NCBI GenBank assembly: GCA_000733415.1
Contig: KL662191.1
Span: forward strand, 1,736,617-1,800,616
DNA length: 64,000 bases
DNA from: [Leptolyngbya] sp. JSC-1
GTDB taxonomy: Bacteria > Cyanobacteriota > Cyanobacteriia > Elainellales > Elainellaceae
Direction: 5' to 3'
Shown: positions 24,220 to 34,100 of the stretch, in pieces
How positions within the stretch are numbered: position 1 is the first letter of the stretch
Layout of the letters: every line of letters begins with the position of its first letter
Made by a program: the position numbers and the translations under genes
The notes under the pieces: model-generated
Told to the model about the DNA's origin: nothing
Seen by the model: the letters and a program-made list of their open reading frames with translations, nothing else
Database searches by the model: none

Positions 24220-25650
24220 ATGACCGTTGATTACGATTTGATTATCGTTGGGGGTGCTGCCGTCGGGCGCTATGCCGCAGCGCGGGCAAATCAGCTCGGT
24301 GCCCGGGTAGCCTTGATCGAACCGCCATCTCCGAATTCATCTCTGGTGTTGTCGTTGTTAACCCAGATCAATCAGGCTCTGCGGCAACAGGCTTGTCTGC
24401 AACAATGGGGCTACCAGCTCGACGGCACAGCCAAATGGAATTGGTCCCAAACTTTGGAATGGGCTGAGACCCTAGCAGAAACCCAGGCCATATCAATAGC
24501 GGCTCCCTATTCTCTGATGCAGCTCACGGCGGCGGGAGTAGAGGTGATGCGAGCCAAAGGCGCATTCTGTCGGCAACCCCAGCTGGGGTTTATGGTGGGC
24601 AATCGGCTGCTGCGCGGACGGAATTACTTGTTGGCTCCCAGGGTTGAAGCTACCATACCGCCGATTGAAGGACTGGCCGCGATCCAGGTAGCCACACTCA
24701 ATTCCGATTTCCGGTCTAATTTCTGGCCCACCTTACCGCGTCAGGTGCTGATTCTCGGCAGCGATCCGCGCGGGATTGAACTGGCTCAGGTGCTGAATCG
24801 CTTGGGCACTCAAGTGACACTGATTGTTAGCAGCGAGCAGCTCTTGCCCCAGGAAGATCCAGAGGCTGCGTTTCTGGTGCAGGCCATTCTGGAAGCCGAA
24901 GGAGTAACCGTCCTGACCCAGACCCAGGTTTCTCAGGTGAGGGCAATCGATGATCAGATTTGGGTCCAGGTGGGCAATCGGGCAATCACAACGGAAGCAA
25001 TGGTGCTGGCAACCAAACCTCACCTGAGACTGGCCTGCCTTAACCTGGAAGCTGCCGGAGTAAAGTGGCAACCAGAGGGCATTCGGGTCAACCGCAAGCT
25101 CCAAACCACCACCTCCCGTATCTATGCTTGCGGTGAGAGTCTGGGTGGCTATGTATCCGCAGCCCTTGACCAACACGAAGCCGATGTAGCCCTGCACAAC
25201 GCCCTGTTTCTTCCCACCCAATCAGTAGATTACAGCCGCATTCCCTGGACTCTCTTTACTGACCCAACCCTAGTGCGCATTGGCTTAACCGAATCCCAGG
25301 CCAGAAAGCTCTATGGAAATGATGTTTTAGTCGCTCAACAACCGGTACAGTTCCTCACAACCGCCCAGCTCAGCAACGACAGCAGCGGCTTCCTGAAGCT
25401 GATCGCCAGCCACAAAGGCGAGATTTTAGGTGCGCACGCAATTGCGCCTCAAGCACAGGAATGGATCGGCACTCTAGCATTAGCGATGCAGCAGCCGCTC
25501 CCCCTCAAGGCTCTAGCCCAACTGCCACAGCCTTCCCCAACATTTGCTGAACTGATCCAGCAAACGGCGGCGCAACTCCAGCAGCAACGCCGCCGCGAAT
25601 GGCAACGGGAATTACTCGAAACCTGGTTCAACTTCCGCCGAGCGAGGTGA
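24220..25650 (+). CDS. Pyridine nucleotide-disulfide oxidoreductase-like flavoprotein lacking redox cysteines
   Basis: 476 residues with the glutathione reductase/dihydrolipoamide dehydrogenase layout. It has an FAD site YDLIIVGGAAVGRYAAARA at 5-23, an NAD(P) site QVLILGSDPRGIELAQVL, and a C-terminal dimerisation domain (SRIPWTLFTDPTLVRIGLTE ... ILGAHAIAP). The CxxxxC pair expected near residues 40-50 is absent (the stretch reads PSPNSSLVLSLLTQ), and the C-terminal HPxxxE becomes QPSPTFAE, so the acid/base His is lost too. It is therefore unlikely to reduce disulfides; it may be a diaphorase or an electron-transfer or regulatory paralogue. It follows cobD by 18 bp and may share its operon. 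Confidence 0.8.
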   Translation: MTVDYDLIIVGGAAVGRYAAARANQLGARVALIEPPSPNSSLVLSLLTQINQALRQQACLQQWGYQLDGTAKWNWSQTLEWAETLAETQAISIAAPYSLMQLTAAGVEVMRAKGAFCRQPQLGFMVGNRLLRGRNYLLAPRVEATIPPIEGLAAIQVATLNSDFRSNFWPTLPRQVLILGSDPRGIELAQVLNRLGTQVTLIVSSEQLLPQEDPEAAFLVQAILEAEGVTVLTQTQVSQVRAIDDQIWVQVGNRAITTEAMVLATKPHLRLACLNLEAAGVKWQPEGIRVNRKLQTTTSRIYACGESLGGYVSAALDQHEADVALHNALFLPTQSVDYSRIPWTLFTDPTLVRIGLTESQARKLYGNDVLVAQQPVQFLTTAQLSNDSSGFLKLIASHKGEILGAHAIAPQAQEWIGTLALAMQQPLPLKALAQLPQPSPTFAELIQQTAAQLQQQRRREWQRELLETWFNFRRAR

Positions 25651-25674
25651 TCCGGTTCCAAAACTCAAAACTAC

Positions 25675-25797
25675 TAAGTAGGTCAATCTAATGATTTGAA
25701 CGATTTGTAGTGCAGGCGTCTTGCTTGCAGCGGGCAAGATACCCACACTCCCTGGATCGTTTAATTGGGTTGAATGACTCATGAGTTGAATGACTTA
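25675..25797. mobile_element. Short TIR element (MITE-like), copy B
   Basis: Left end TAAGTAGGTCAATC; inverse of right end TAAGTCATTCAACT. The interior hairpin core GTAGTGCAGGCGTCTTGC...GCGGGCAAGAT...CACACT aligns with copy A at 12882-12985 and the remnant at 1198-1265. The right end carries an internal duplication (TTGAATGACT twice). It abuts the stop codon of dcd exactly. Confidence 0.65.
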
Positions 25798-26397
25798 TCA
25801 AACCTTTGCCAGCGTGACTCGCTCTTGCTGATCCTGATATTTACCGCGTCGAGCTTCATAACTGACCGCACAGGGTACCCCTTCCAGGAACAAAAGCTGC
25901 ACTACCCCTTCATTGGCGTAAATCCGACAGTCGGCACTGGAAGAATTGGAAAACTCCAGCGTTAGATGACCGCGCCATCCCGCTTCCGCAGGCGTCAGGT
26001 TGGCAATCAGGCCAATTCGGGCATAAGTACTCTTGCCAATGCAGATCACTGTCACATTTTCCGGTACTTGCAGCCGCTCTAGCGCCACCCCTAATCCATA
26101 GGAATGGGCAGGAATCACAAAGTAATCGCCATCCTCATCCGATTGCAGCGGCACCGATTCAAGGTTATGAGGATTAAACCGCTTCGGGTTTACCACCGTG
26201 CCTGGAATGTGACGAAACACCAAAAATTCTGACGGCGACAGGCGAATATCATAACCATAGGACGACAGCCCGTAGCTCAAAACTGGACGAGTCAAGCCAT
26301 TGCCAGCCACCGGGACCGCTCGCACCAGATGCGACTCGAAGGGGTCAATCATACCTTTCTGGGCCTGCTCAATAATCCAGCGATCGTTTTGCAACAT
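25798..26397 (-). CDS. dcd: dCTP deaminase
   Basis: Deaminates dCTP to dUTP, feeding dTTP synthesis. 199 residues from the ATG at 26397 (MLQNDRWI); a further upstream Met adds ten unlikely residues. Trimeric dUTPase-fold motifs are present: LSSYGYDIRLSPSEFLVF near 44-61, GKSTYARIGL at 121-130 and AGWRGHLTLEFSN with the catalytic Glu148. The protein reads through to NEGVVQLLFLEG and ends AKV. The stop TGA is followed immediately by the TAA of a mobile element end. Confidence 0.93.
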   Translation of the reverse strand: MLQNDRWIIEQAQKGMIDPFESHLVRAVPVAGNGLTRPVLSYGLSSYGYDIRLSPSEFLVFRHIPGTVVNPKRFNPHNLESVPLQSDEDGDYFVIPAHSYGLGVALERLQVPENVTVICIGKSTYARIGLIANLTPAEAGWRGHLTLEFSNSSSADCRIYANEGVVQLLFLEGVPCAVSYEARRGKYQDQQERVTLAKV

Positions 26398-26479
26398 AGA
26401 TTTGTATCTCTCTGAATCAGCACGCATTTAGCAACATGCCCATGATACTGACCTCCCAGATTTTGACACGCATTTTTTA

Positions 26480-26533
26480 CAAATCGGTCAAATCGGTCAA
26501 ATCGGTCAAATCAGCCAAATCAGCTAAATCAAC
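26480..26533. repeat. 9-bp tandem repeat
   Basis: CAAATCGGT three times (26480-26506), then decaying units CAAATCAGC, CAAATCAGC, TAAATCAAC. Lies between the dcd start and the end of the CobO-like gene. Confidence 0.85.
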
Positions 26534-26555
26534 TGCGTCCTGGAGGCGCTGAGCG

Positions 26556-27092
26556 TTAGGGTCGATGGGTCCGGCGCAGTTCCGTAATTTGATCCGCCAC
26601 ATCTAAAATGGCCTGCGGCATCTCAGGTCCGGTTAAAATCAGATCCACCTGCCGGGGGCGCTGTTGAATAAACTCCAACACATCTGCTTCCGAAATCAAG
26701 CCAAAATTGATCGCCAGACTCAGCTCATCCAGCACCACTAGCGCATACTGCCCTGCCGCCACAACGGTTTGAGTGTGTTGCCACAGATCATGCAGCGCGG
26801 TCAACTCGGCCTCCGCCATCTCCGGCGTATCAATACAGCGAGGCAGGTTGCAGCGAAGCCAGTCTAGATGCTGAGCTAACTGCACCGGATGCTGATAGCC
26901 CTGCCCAATCCCACCCTTCAGAAACTGCACCACCAGCACTGGTGTCCCCTGCCCCGCAATCCGAAGCGCCTGCGCCATCACGCTGGTAAAAAAACTGCGG
27001 TGGGGACAGGTAAAGACCTGAACCAGCCCCTCGATCGAGTAGGACAACGTAGAACTGCCACCGCGAGTAGGGGCTTCGAGTTGAGAAACCAT
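26556..27092 (-). CDS. CobO/BtuR-like protein without a P-loop lysine
   Basis: 178 residues. Alignment by eye to corrinoid adenosyltransferases (CobO/BtuR) is clear: GLVQVFT at the start of strand 1, RIAGQGTPVLVVQFLKGGIGQG at 44-65, YALVVLDELSLAINFGLI at 116-132 (Walker B-like) and VDLILTGPEMPQAILDVADQITELRRTHRP at the end. The family's ATP loop G-x-G-K-G-K-T-T is replaced by CPHRSFFTSVM at 29-39, so canonical ATP binding is doubtful. I recall similar P-loop-less forms in other cyanobacteria, so this is probably an inherited variant rather than local decay. True adenosyltransferase activity is uncertain. Confidence 0.8.
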   Translation of the reverse strand: MVSQLEAPTRGGSSTLSYSIEGLVQVFTCPHRSFFTSVMAQALRIAGQGTPVLVVQFLKGGIGQGYQHPVQLAQHLDWLRCNLPRCIDTPEMAEAELTALHDLWQHTQTVVAAGQYALVVLDELSLAINFGLISEADVLEFIQQRPRQVDLILTGPEMPQAILDVADQITELRRTHRP

Positions 27093-27541
27093 AAGAATGC
27101 TGCCAACTAGCTGTTACAAAATACAAACACTGGATTTGCCACTCCCAAAGATGCACCAAGTCAGAACGCACAAATCGGCATCCTTTGACCTATCTCTAGA
27201 CTAGTGCAAAAGTACCACTCCAGACCAGAGCACTAAACTAAGGGCTGCCATAAATATAGCGTGACTATCAGCTCTGCCCCCCTATAAAACACCATATGTA
27301 ACAGACTCGTCAAGACGCCTCACGCGACGATCTGCCAGCTCAGCCCTCATTAAATTGCCCAAACAGCCTTCTGCCTAGCGACCCAACCTGCTTACTTCTT
27401 TCACTTCACCCTGATTACATCAGATTCAGAAACCCCCAAACGACTGAATTCCTTCCCCATCTCCCCCATCTCCCTTCCCCCATCCCCTTCCCCCCTTTCC
27501 TCCCCTGCTGTATCCTGGGTGAGGATCTCAAGGCAGGCATC
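27093..27541. other. Intergenic region between the divergent CobO-like gene and rph
   Basis: 449 bp. Contains a C/T-rich stretch (about 27455-27510, runs of CCCC and CCTT). No cobalamin riboswitch box was recognised, and no gene seen. Confidence 0.5.
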
Positions 27542-28270
27542 ATGGTTTGGCAGCGTCCCGACGGTCGGCAACCCGATCAACTTCGTTCTATCCGGTTTGA
27601 ACGCCACTTTACGCGCTTTGCAGCAGGGTCAGTGCTAGCCCATTGTGGCGATACACAGGTTTTATGTACGGTCACGATCCAGCCAGGGGTGCCCAAATTT
27701 CTAGAAGGCAGCGGTCAAGGTTGGTTGACCGCAGAATACCGCATGTTACCCACAGCAACAATGCAGCGCCAGCCTAGGGAGTTTATGAAGCTGTCTGGCC
27801 GCACCCAGGAAATTCAGCGCTTGATTGGTCGCAGCCTCCGCGCCGCCCTCGACATGGAAGCCCTAGGAGAACGCACCCTCACTGTAGATGCCGATGTGCT
27901 CCAGGCGGATGCCGGTACGCGCACAACTTCGATTACGGGCGGGTTTGTGGCCCTTTCGGATGCAGTCAACTCGTTGGTGCAAGCAGGCGAACTTGCTGAG
28001 TCGCCAATTCGGCAGCAAATTGCAGCCGTGTCGGTGGGGCTGCTAGAAAAGGAACCGATGCTGGACCTCAATTACACCGAAGACATAGCCGCAACAACTG
28101 ACTTTAACGTTGTCATGGATGGCAACCTGGAGTTGATCGAAATTCAGGGCACCGCCGAAGCCGGTAGCTTTAGCCGTCACCAACTCAACCGCATTCTGGA
28201 CTTGGCCGAAAAAGGGATCAAGGAACTGATGGAGTTACAGCGGCAGGCGATTGCAAATATAGATGATTGA
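27542..28270 (+). CDS. rph: Ribonuclease PH
   Basis: Phosphorolytic 3'-5' exoribonuclease that trims tRNA 3' ends. 242 residues, standard length. MVWQRPDGRQPDQLRSIRFERHF at the start, TVTIQPGVPKFLEGSGQGWLTAEYRMLP, QEIQRLIGRSLRAALDM, the catalytic-site region VDADVLQADAGTRTTSITGGFVAL, and DLNYTEDIAATTDFNVV (metal-binding acids) are all conserved. The ATG at 27542 leaves a purine-rich AAGGCAGG just upstream. Single gene. Confidence 0.96.
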   Translation: MVWQRPDGRQPDQLRSIRFERHFTRFAAGSVLAHCGDTQVLCTVTIQPGVPKFLEGSGQGWLTAEYRMLPTATMQRQPREFMKLSGRTQEIQRLIGRSLRAALDMEALGERTLTVDADVLQADAGTRTTSITGGFVALSDAVNSLVQAGELAESPIRQQIAAVSVGLLEKEPMLDLNYTEDIAATTDFNVVMDGNLELIEIQGTAEAGSFSRHQLNRILDLAEKGIKELMELQRQAIANIDD

Positions 28271-28607
28271 AGAAGGCAGGAGCCAGCAGCCAGGAGGTAG
28301 AGTAGGAGCTGATTGCACAGCTGCGGAATCTGTGGCTGGGAGCTTGTGGTGATTGATTCCAGGTCACTGATAACAAAGGAGCAGGACAAGGAAGCAGTGA
28401 CCAATCCCACCCACTAGTGTTTTTAAAGTCAAACTTTTTCTAATAAAGCTCCAGCAGTTAATCAAATAATGCAATGCTAAGATCAGACAGTATCTTATCA
28501 CCCTAAATCCGAGCGGGATACCGGACATAGATGAAGGGTTATATGATGAGGGGCTTCGATCTTCGTAAAGTTAAAATTGCTAGATTACAAGTGCTTAGTT
28601 AGCTGCA
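28271..28607. other. Intergenic region upstream of sir
   Basis: 337 bp, A+T-rich near the gene. An inverted pair GTATC...GGATACC spans about 28491-28522. No NtcA-type GTA-N8-TAC box was found. Nothing else seen. Confidence 0.4.
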
Positions 28608-30515
28608 ATGGTTACTACTCCTTCTCAACCGATTTCCGCACCCAAAGTTTCTAAAGTCGAGGGTTTGAAAGAACGCAGTCGGGCACTGCGCGAACCGGTC
28701 GCCACTGAAGTTCTGCAAGATACGACCCACTTCAGCGAAGACGCGGTTCAGATCCTGAAATTCCATGGCTCGTACCAGCAAGACAATCGAGATAACCGGG
28801 TCAAAGGGCAGGAGAAGGACTATCAGTTCATGCTGCGGACTCGAAATCCGGGCGGCTTTATTCCGGCCCAGCTTTACTTGGCGCTGGATCAGCTCTCGGA
28901 AACCTACGGCAACCACACCCTGCGGGCGACCACTCGGCAAGGTTTCCAGATTCACGGCATTCTGAAGTGTAACCTCAAAACAGTCATTGCCGAAATCGTG
29001 CGCAACATGGGATCGACCCTGGGTGCATGTGGCGACCTCAATCGTAATGTCATGGCTCCGCCAGCTCCTTACAAGAACCGGCAGGACTATGGCTATGCTC
29101 GCGAGTATGCCGACAATATTGCTGACCTGCTGACGCCCCGAACCGGAGCCTACTACGAAATTTGGCTGGATGGCGAAAAAGCGATTACGGCAGAACCCAA
29201 CCCAGAAGTGGTCGCTGCTCTCCAGCGCAACGGCAACGGCACCATCTTCCCCGACAAGGAAGAGCCGCTCTACGGCACCTACTACATGCCGCGCAAGTTT
29301 AAGTGTTGCGTCACGGTACCCGGCGACAATTCGGTAGATTTGTTCTCTCAGGATGTGGCGCTTGTGGTGCTAACCAATGCAGCCGGAGAACTGGAAGGCT
29401 TTGATGTCTACGCCGGCGGTGGCTTGGGCCGTACCCACAACAAAGAGGAAACCTTTGTTCGCATCGCTGACCCAATTGGCTATGTCGATAAGGCCGATGT
29501 CTACGACCTGATGAAGGCGATTGTCGCGACCCAGCGGGACTATGGCGATCGGTTTAACCGCCGTCACGCTCGCATGAAGTATTTGCTGCACGACTGGGGC
29601 ATCGAAAAGTTTCGGGCCAAGGTGGAAGAATACTTTGGCAAACCGATTCAGCCGTTCCGTCCGCTGCCGGAGTTCCAGTATCTCGATTACTTGGGCTGGC
29701 ACGAGCAGGGAGACGGCAAGCTGTTTTTGGGCATTTCAATCGAAAACGGACGGATCAAAGACGAGGGCAGCTTCCAGCTCAAGACTGCCCTGCGGGAAAT
29801 CGAACAGAAGTTCGCCCTGCCAATGCGGCTGACCGCTAGCCAAAACTTAATTCTGTACGAGATCGATCCAGCAGACCAGGTTGCCATTCAAGCGATTCTG
29901 GATCGCTGCGGCGTGCAGCGCGAAACTGAAATTGATACGCTGGTGCGCTACTCGATGGCCTGTCCAGCCTTGCCCACCTGTGGTTTAGCCATCACCGAAT
30001 CGGAACGGGCGCTGCCCAGTATTCTGGAGCGGATTCGGGCCTTGCTGGTGAAGGTGGGCTTGAAGGACGAGCATTTCATTATTCGAATGACGGGTTGTCC
30101 TAACGGTTGCGCCCGTCCTTACCTGGCGGAATTGGGATTTGTGGGCCAATCGCCCAGCGCCTATCAACTGTGGCTAGGAGCAGCACCCAACCAAACTCGT
30201 CTCTCCCAGCCCTACATCGACAACATGGAAATTGACGATCTGGAAACAACGCTGGAGCCGCTGTTCGTTTACTTCAAGAAAAACCGCAAAAAGCGCGAGA
30301 GCTTCGGCGATTTCTGTGATCGAGTCGGATTCGATACGCTACGCCAGTTTGCGGCCACCTATGAACCTGCCACAACCGCAAAACGCACCCGTCATCGGGT
30401 TGGGGTTTACGATCCGGCCTATAGCAAACTCAAAGCAGCGGCAGAACAGCACGGTAAGCCGATGACCGCATTAGTCAACGAAGCGATTGAAGCCTACCTG
30501 AAAACGCTGGAGTAG
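28608..30515 (+). CDS. sir: Ferredoxin-sulfite reductase
   Basis: Six-electron reduction of sulfite to sulfide with reduced ferredoxin, in sulfate assimilation. 635 residues, as expected for cyanobacterial/plastid enzymes. The siroheme/[4Fe-4S] cysteines are Cys452 and Cys458 (CPALPTC) and Cys497 and Cys501 (TGCPNGCARPY). Substrate-side residues lie in TLRATTRQGFQIHG and GACGDLNRNVMAPPAPYK. A short C-terminal extension (about 590-635) ends in a KLKAAAEQHGKPMTALVNEAIEAY segment like a ribbon-helix-helix, possibly DNA- or partner-binding, as reported for nucleoid-associated plastid Sir (comparison is inference). Single gene. Confidence 0.95.
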   Translation: MVTTPSQPISAPKVSKVEGLKERSRALREPVATEVLQDTTHFSEDAVQILKFHGSYQQDNRDNRVKGQEKDYQFMLRTRNPGGFIPAQLYLALDQLSETYGNHTLRATTRQGFQIHGILKCNLKTVIAEIVRNMGSTLGACGDLNRNVMAPPAPYKNRQDYGYAREYADNIADLLTPRTGAYYEIWLDGEKAITAEPNPEVVAALQRNGNGTIFPDKEEPLYGTYYMPRKFKCCVTVPGDNSVDLFSQDVALVVLTNAAGELEGFDVYAGGGLGRTHNKEETFVRIADPIGYVDKADVYDLMKAIVATQRDYGDRFNRRHARMKYLLHDWGIEKFRAKVEEYFGKPIQPFRPLPEFQYLDYLGWHEQGDGKLFLGISIENGRIKDEGSFQLKTALREIEQKFALPMRLTASQNLILYEIDPADQVAIQAILDRCGVQRETEIDTLVRYSMACPALPTCGLAITESERALPSILERIRALLVKVGLKDEHFIIRMTGCPNGCARPYLAELGFVGQSPSAYQLWLGAAPNQTRLSQPYIDNMEIDDLETTLEPLFVYFKKNRKKRESFGDFCDRVGFDTLRQFAATYEPATTAKRTRHRVGVYDPAYSKLKAAAEQHGKPMTALVNEAIEAYLKTLE

Positions 30516-30602
30516 GCCGCAAGTTTGACTGACCCAATTGTGCTGAGCGCTGGTTGGAAAGCCAAACGCTTCACCAGTGCTCAGACCGTACTAACCCAAC
30601 CT

Positions 30603-30797
30603 CTATTCCAATTCGCCAACGGCTTTGTTGACGTCGGTAGGCGTTTCGTACTCCTCGTCGGGGAGTTGTTCCAGCAGATCGAGAATATCGTCATCTGCGC
30701 CCTGTTCCTCGGCATGGTCGATCAAGTCATCTTTAGAGGCTGGATAGTTCATGCCTTTCAGGTATTTCTGCAGCTCGATTGGATTGACGGTAGCCAT
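30603..30797 (-). CDS. DUF2795 family small acidic protein
   Basis: 64 residues. MATVNPIELQKYLKGMNYPASKDDLIDHAEEQGADDDILDLLEQLPDEEYETPTDVNKAVGELE is the whole protein in outline: an acidic helical domain with the LKGMNYPASKDDLI signature of DUF2795. The function is unknown. Small and soluble. Convergent with sir, 87 bp from its stop. Confidence 0.85.
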   Translation of the reverse strand: MATVNPIELQKYLKGMNYPASKDDLIDHAEEQGADDDILDLLEQLPDEEYETPTDVNKAVGELE

Positions 30798-31132
30798 CGG
30801 TCAAGTTCTCCTGCGCAACCATAGTCTTGGACAATCACCTAGCATCTTAGGCAGTTCAAATTTAGGCAGCCTCGTACCTGAGACAGACGTTGGCCCGCTC
30901 AACATTGCGGCGGTTGGCAATCAGATTTACACACAGGCGTGTAAAGCCTAGGTACGTTAACTCCGGGTATAAGCAACGCCAGATGCTGTTACAGGCTCAG
31001 GTAATGCCATATACAGGTAATGTCACAGTGCTGTTAGCAGGTGTTGTTTTACGTCAAATTTCGTGTGCAATCTTGCTGCTGCTTCAAAAAGTGAGCTACC
31101 TTCGATGAGGCATCCACACATCAGAGGCAGCC
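30798..31132. other. Intergenic region upstream of the NACHT gene
   Basis: 335 bp, diverging between the DUF2795 gene and the NACHT gene. Contains CAGGCGTGTAAAGCCTAGGTACG near 30936, reminiscent of the TGTACAGGCG repeat but not palindromic. No gene seen. Confidence 0.4.
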
Positions 31133-34100
31133 ATGACCATGCCGATCTGGAAGCTCTTGCAGGCGGACCTCAGAGACTTTACTTCCACCCACCCCTCAGC
31201 CAATTCCGACTCCGCTTCCTCAGGAATGGTGCTGGCTCGTCTGCAGCGGCTGTTACCCGTTCTAGAACAGCAAAATTCTCTATTCGCCGTTTTGACCTTG
31301 CCGCTAGCCGAGTTAGCTGCTGCCTTACCGGATTTATCAAGAGAAAACCCTGCGTTTGTACCGTTGGCTGCCGAGCTGTTGCGGCGGTATCAGATCCGCA
31401 CCCAGCAGGCTCCCAGTTTGGGGCAGGCCATTGAGCTACTGGGGCAAGCGGCCTATCTGGATCAGTTTTGCGCAACGTTTCAGCGGCCCAAAATTCAGCG
31501 CTGGATTGGGCAAGTTGGGCAGGCAGCCGCTGCCGAGGCCGTTCAGCACCAGTTTCGTATACTAACAGGCTTAAAGCTAGAGGGGCAGGATGCGCGGCAG
31601 GCAGTCGTGGCTTTCTCTACGTCTCGATTGGCAACCGTCCTGAATCGCCTCTTAGCAGCTCGGCTCACCCAGTTGGGGCTTCAGCCAGCGCCAGCTCAGC
31701 AGATTGCGGCTCAAATTGCTTTTAATACTGAACCCCAAATCCTGCCGGCCCTGGAGCAAGCGGGAGCCGCGATGCAGCCCTGGGTGGCCTGGTACCGCGA
31801 TGACGATGCAGACCGTTTAGAGCGTCACCTGCGTCTCGATGCCTACCTAGATGACTATATTCAACCACGTCCAGCAGAGCTGGTCTTTAATGAGTCCTTC
31901 AGTCTGCGTGACATCTATGTTCCGCTAAAAGCACAGATCCTCACCAGCGATGGCGAACCTGATTTTGACCAGCCGCCAGTCGATCTGGAAGAATGGACCA
32001 AAGCTCAGCTCAGTCAGACCGAAGCCGATCAGGTATTGCTAGTGCAGGGCGGTTTCGGGCGAGGTAAATCCACCTTTTGCCGCATGTTTGCCGACTGGGT
32101 CAGGCAGCAGCAATACCCCCGCTGGACGCCGGTGTTGATTCCGCTCCAGGAACTGCGGTCGCTTGGCAATGACTTTGAGGAACTTTTGCGGCAGGCCGTG
32201 CCTTCCCATTGGACCCAAGACCCCGACTGGTTGGCCCAGGGTGACACCCGCTTTTTGTTTCTGCTAGATGGATTCAGTGAGCTAAATCTAGAGGATAACA
32301 GCAGCCTCGAGCAGTTCTTCCAGCAGGTTGGTAAATTTCAAGAAAGCTGTGCCAGCCAGCCAGAAATGGGGCATCGGATCATCATTACCGGGCGCTCGCT
32401 GATGATCAAAACCCTGGAGCGGTTATTGCCTCCTAATCTGGCTAGGGTGGAAATTCTGCCATTTGATGCCGCGCTTCAAACCCGCTGGCTGGCGCAGTGG
32501 GAGCGGCTGACAGGTGCAGCTACTTCCAGCCTCAAGGCTATGTTGCAGAACATTGACGTTCCGGAGCAAAATGCTCATTTGACCCGTGAACCCCTGATGC
32601 TGTACTTTTTAGCGGCAATGCATCGGGATGGAGAACTGCGGCTCGACATGCTGGAGGAAACCAACGTCGCCAGAGCCAAATTTCTGCTGTATCAGCAAAT
32701 TTTCTACTGGGCACTGACCAGGCACCGGCCTGGTTTGTTACAGCGACAGCTCAGCCCCACCGAAATTGAGAGCCTGCGCCGCCTGCTAGCCGAAGTGGGC
32801 CTATGGGCCGTACAAACCGGATCGGAAACCGTGCCGCTAGCCCAAATTGCTACCCGACTCCAGCACGACCAGGAAGTACAAGCCCTACTCGCCGAACTGC
32901 AAACCAAACTGCAAGACCACGCCCTCACCAATCCCCTGGTGACGCTCTACAGCCGGGGTGATCAGAGCTATATCCGCTTTACCCACAACAGTTTTGGCAA
33001 GCTGTTTTGCAGTCGCCGTCTGCACGAAGCCCTAGAGGACTGGGCTACCACCCTGACTCGCCGCCAAAAGCCGGAACCGCTGGTGCCTACCGAAACGATG
33101 AACTGGCAAATCTTCGACCTGCTAGGCTACGGTGGCCTTACCGCCGAAATGACCGAATACCTGATGGTGCTGCTGAACGCCAACCCTGACCTAGATGCCA
33201 CCTATCTGTTCAAGCGGCTAGAAAGCTTTTACTGGCGCTGGTGTGGAGGTCAATTTATGGATGCCCCACCGGAAAGCCTGCCCCAAAAAGCCTCCCGCCT
33301 GCTGCGCCAGCCCCATCCAGCCCTAGGACAGCGACAGGCCGATATCTATGCTGGATTCAACGTGATGATTCTGCTGCTAGAGCTGCATCGCTACGCCCGC
33401 TCCCAAAACGAATCCCAGGACGAAATTGCCTTTTATCCCTGCGGACGCCAAGGCAGTCCAGACTTTGTCCCCGAACGATTGCTGCGGATGATCGGCTATA
33501 GCCACTGCGTTTCGCCCAGTGCCTTTCGAGCCATTGTCGGCCCCTATCTGAGTGGAACCAACCTCAGTGGTGTGGTTTTGACGGGCACCGACCTCAGCGG
33601 CATTGATTTCAGTGGAGCCGACCTGCGCAGTGCTGACCTCAGCCGCACCCATTTACGCGGAGCCAACCTCAGCCGTGCCAATCTGGTTGGAGCCAGTTTG
33701 GATGGAGCCAACCTCAGCAGCGCCGATCTGCGGGGGGCCAATTTGATCGGAGCCAACCTGCGTGGAGCCGATCTAAGCAGTGCTTCCCTGAGTGGAGCTG
33801 ACCTGAGCAGTGCCAATCTGGTTGGAGCCAGCCTCAGCCGCGCCGACCTGCGGGATGCCGACCTCAGTGGAGCCTACCTGCGGGGGGCTAGCCTCCAAAG
33901 TGCGGACCTCAGCCGTGCCTATCTGATTGGAGCGAGCTTAAGTGGAGCCAGTCTCAACGCCGCTGATTTGGGCCATGTGGATCTGAGCGATGCCAATCTC
34001 CACGGAGCTGACCTGAGTGATGTCAACCTGCGCCACGCCGACCTAAGCGGAGCCGATTTGATCGGAGCGTACCTGAATGGAGCCAGCCTCTGTGGAGCCA

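Noticed and set aside
27093..27541. Cobalamin riboswitch before the CobO-like gene
   Set aside because: No B12 box or matching conserved core found when reading the minus strand.
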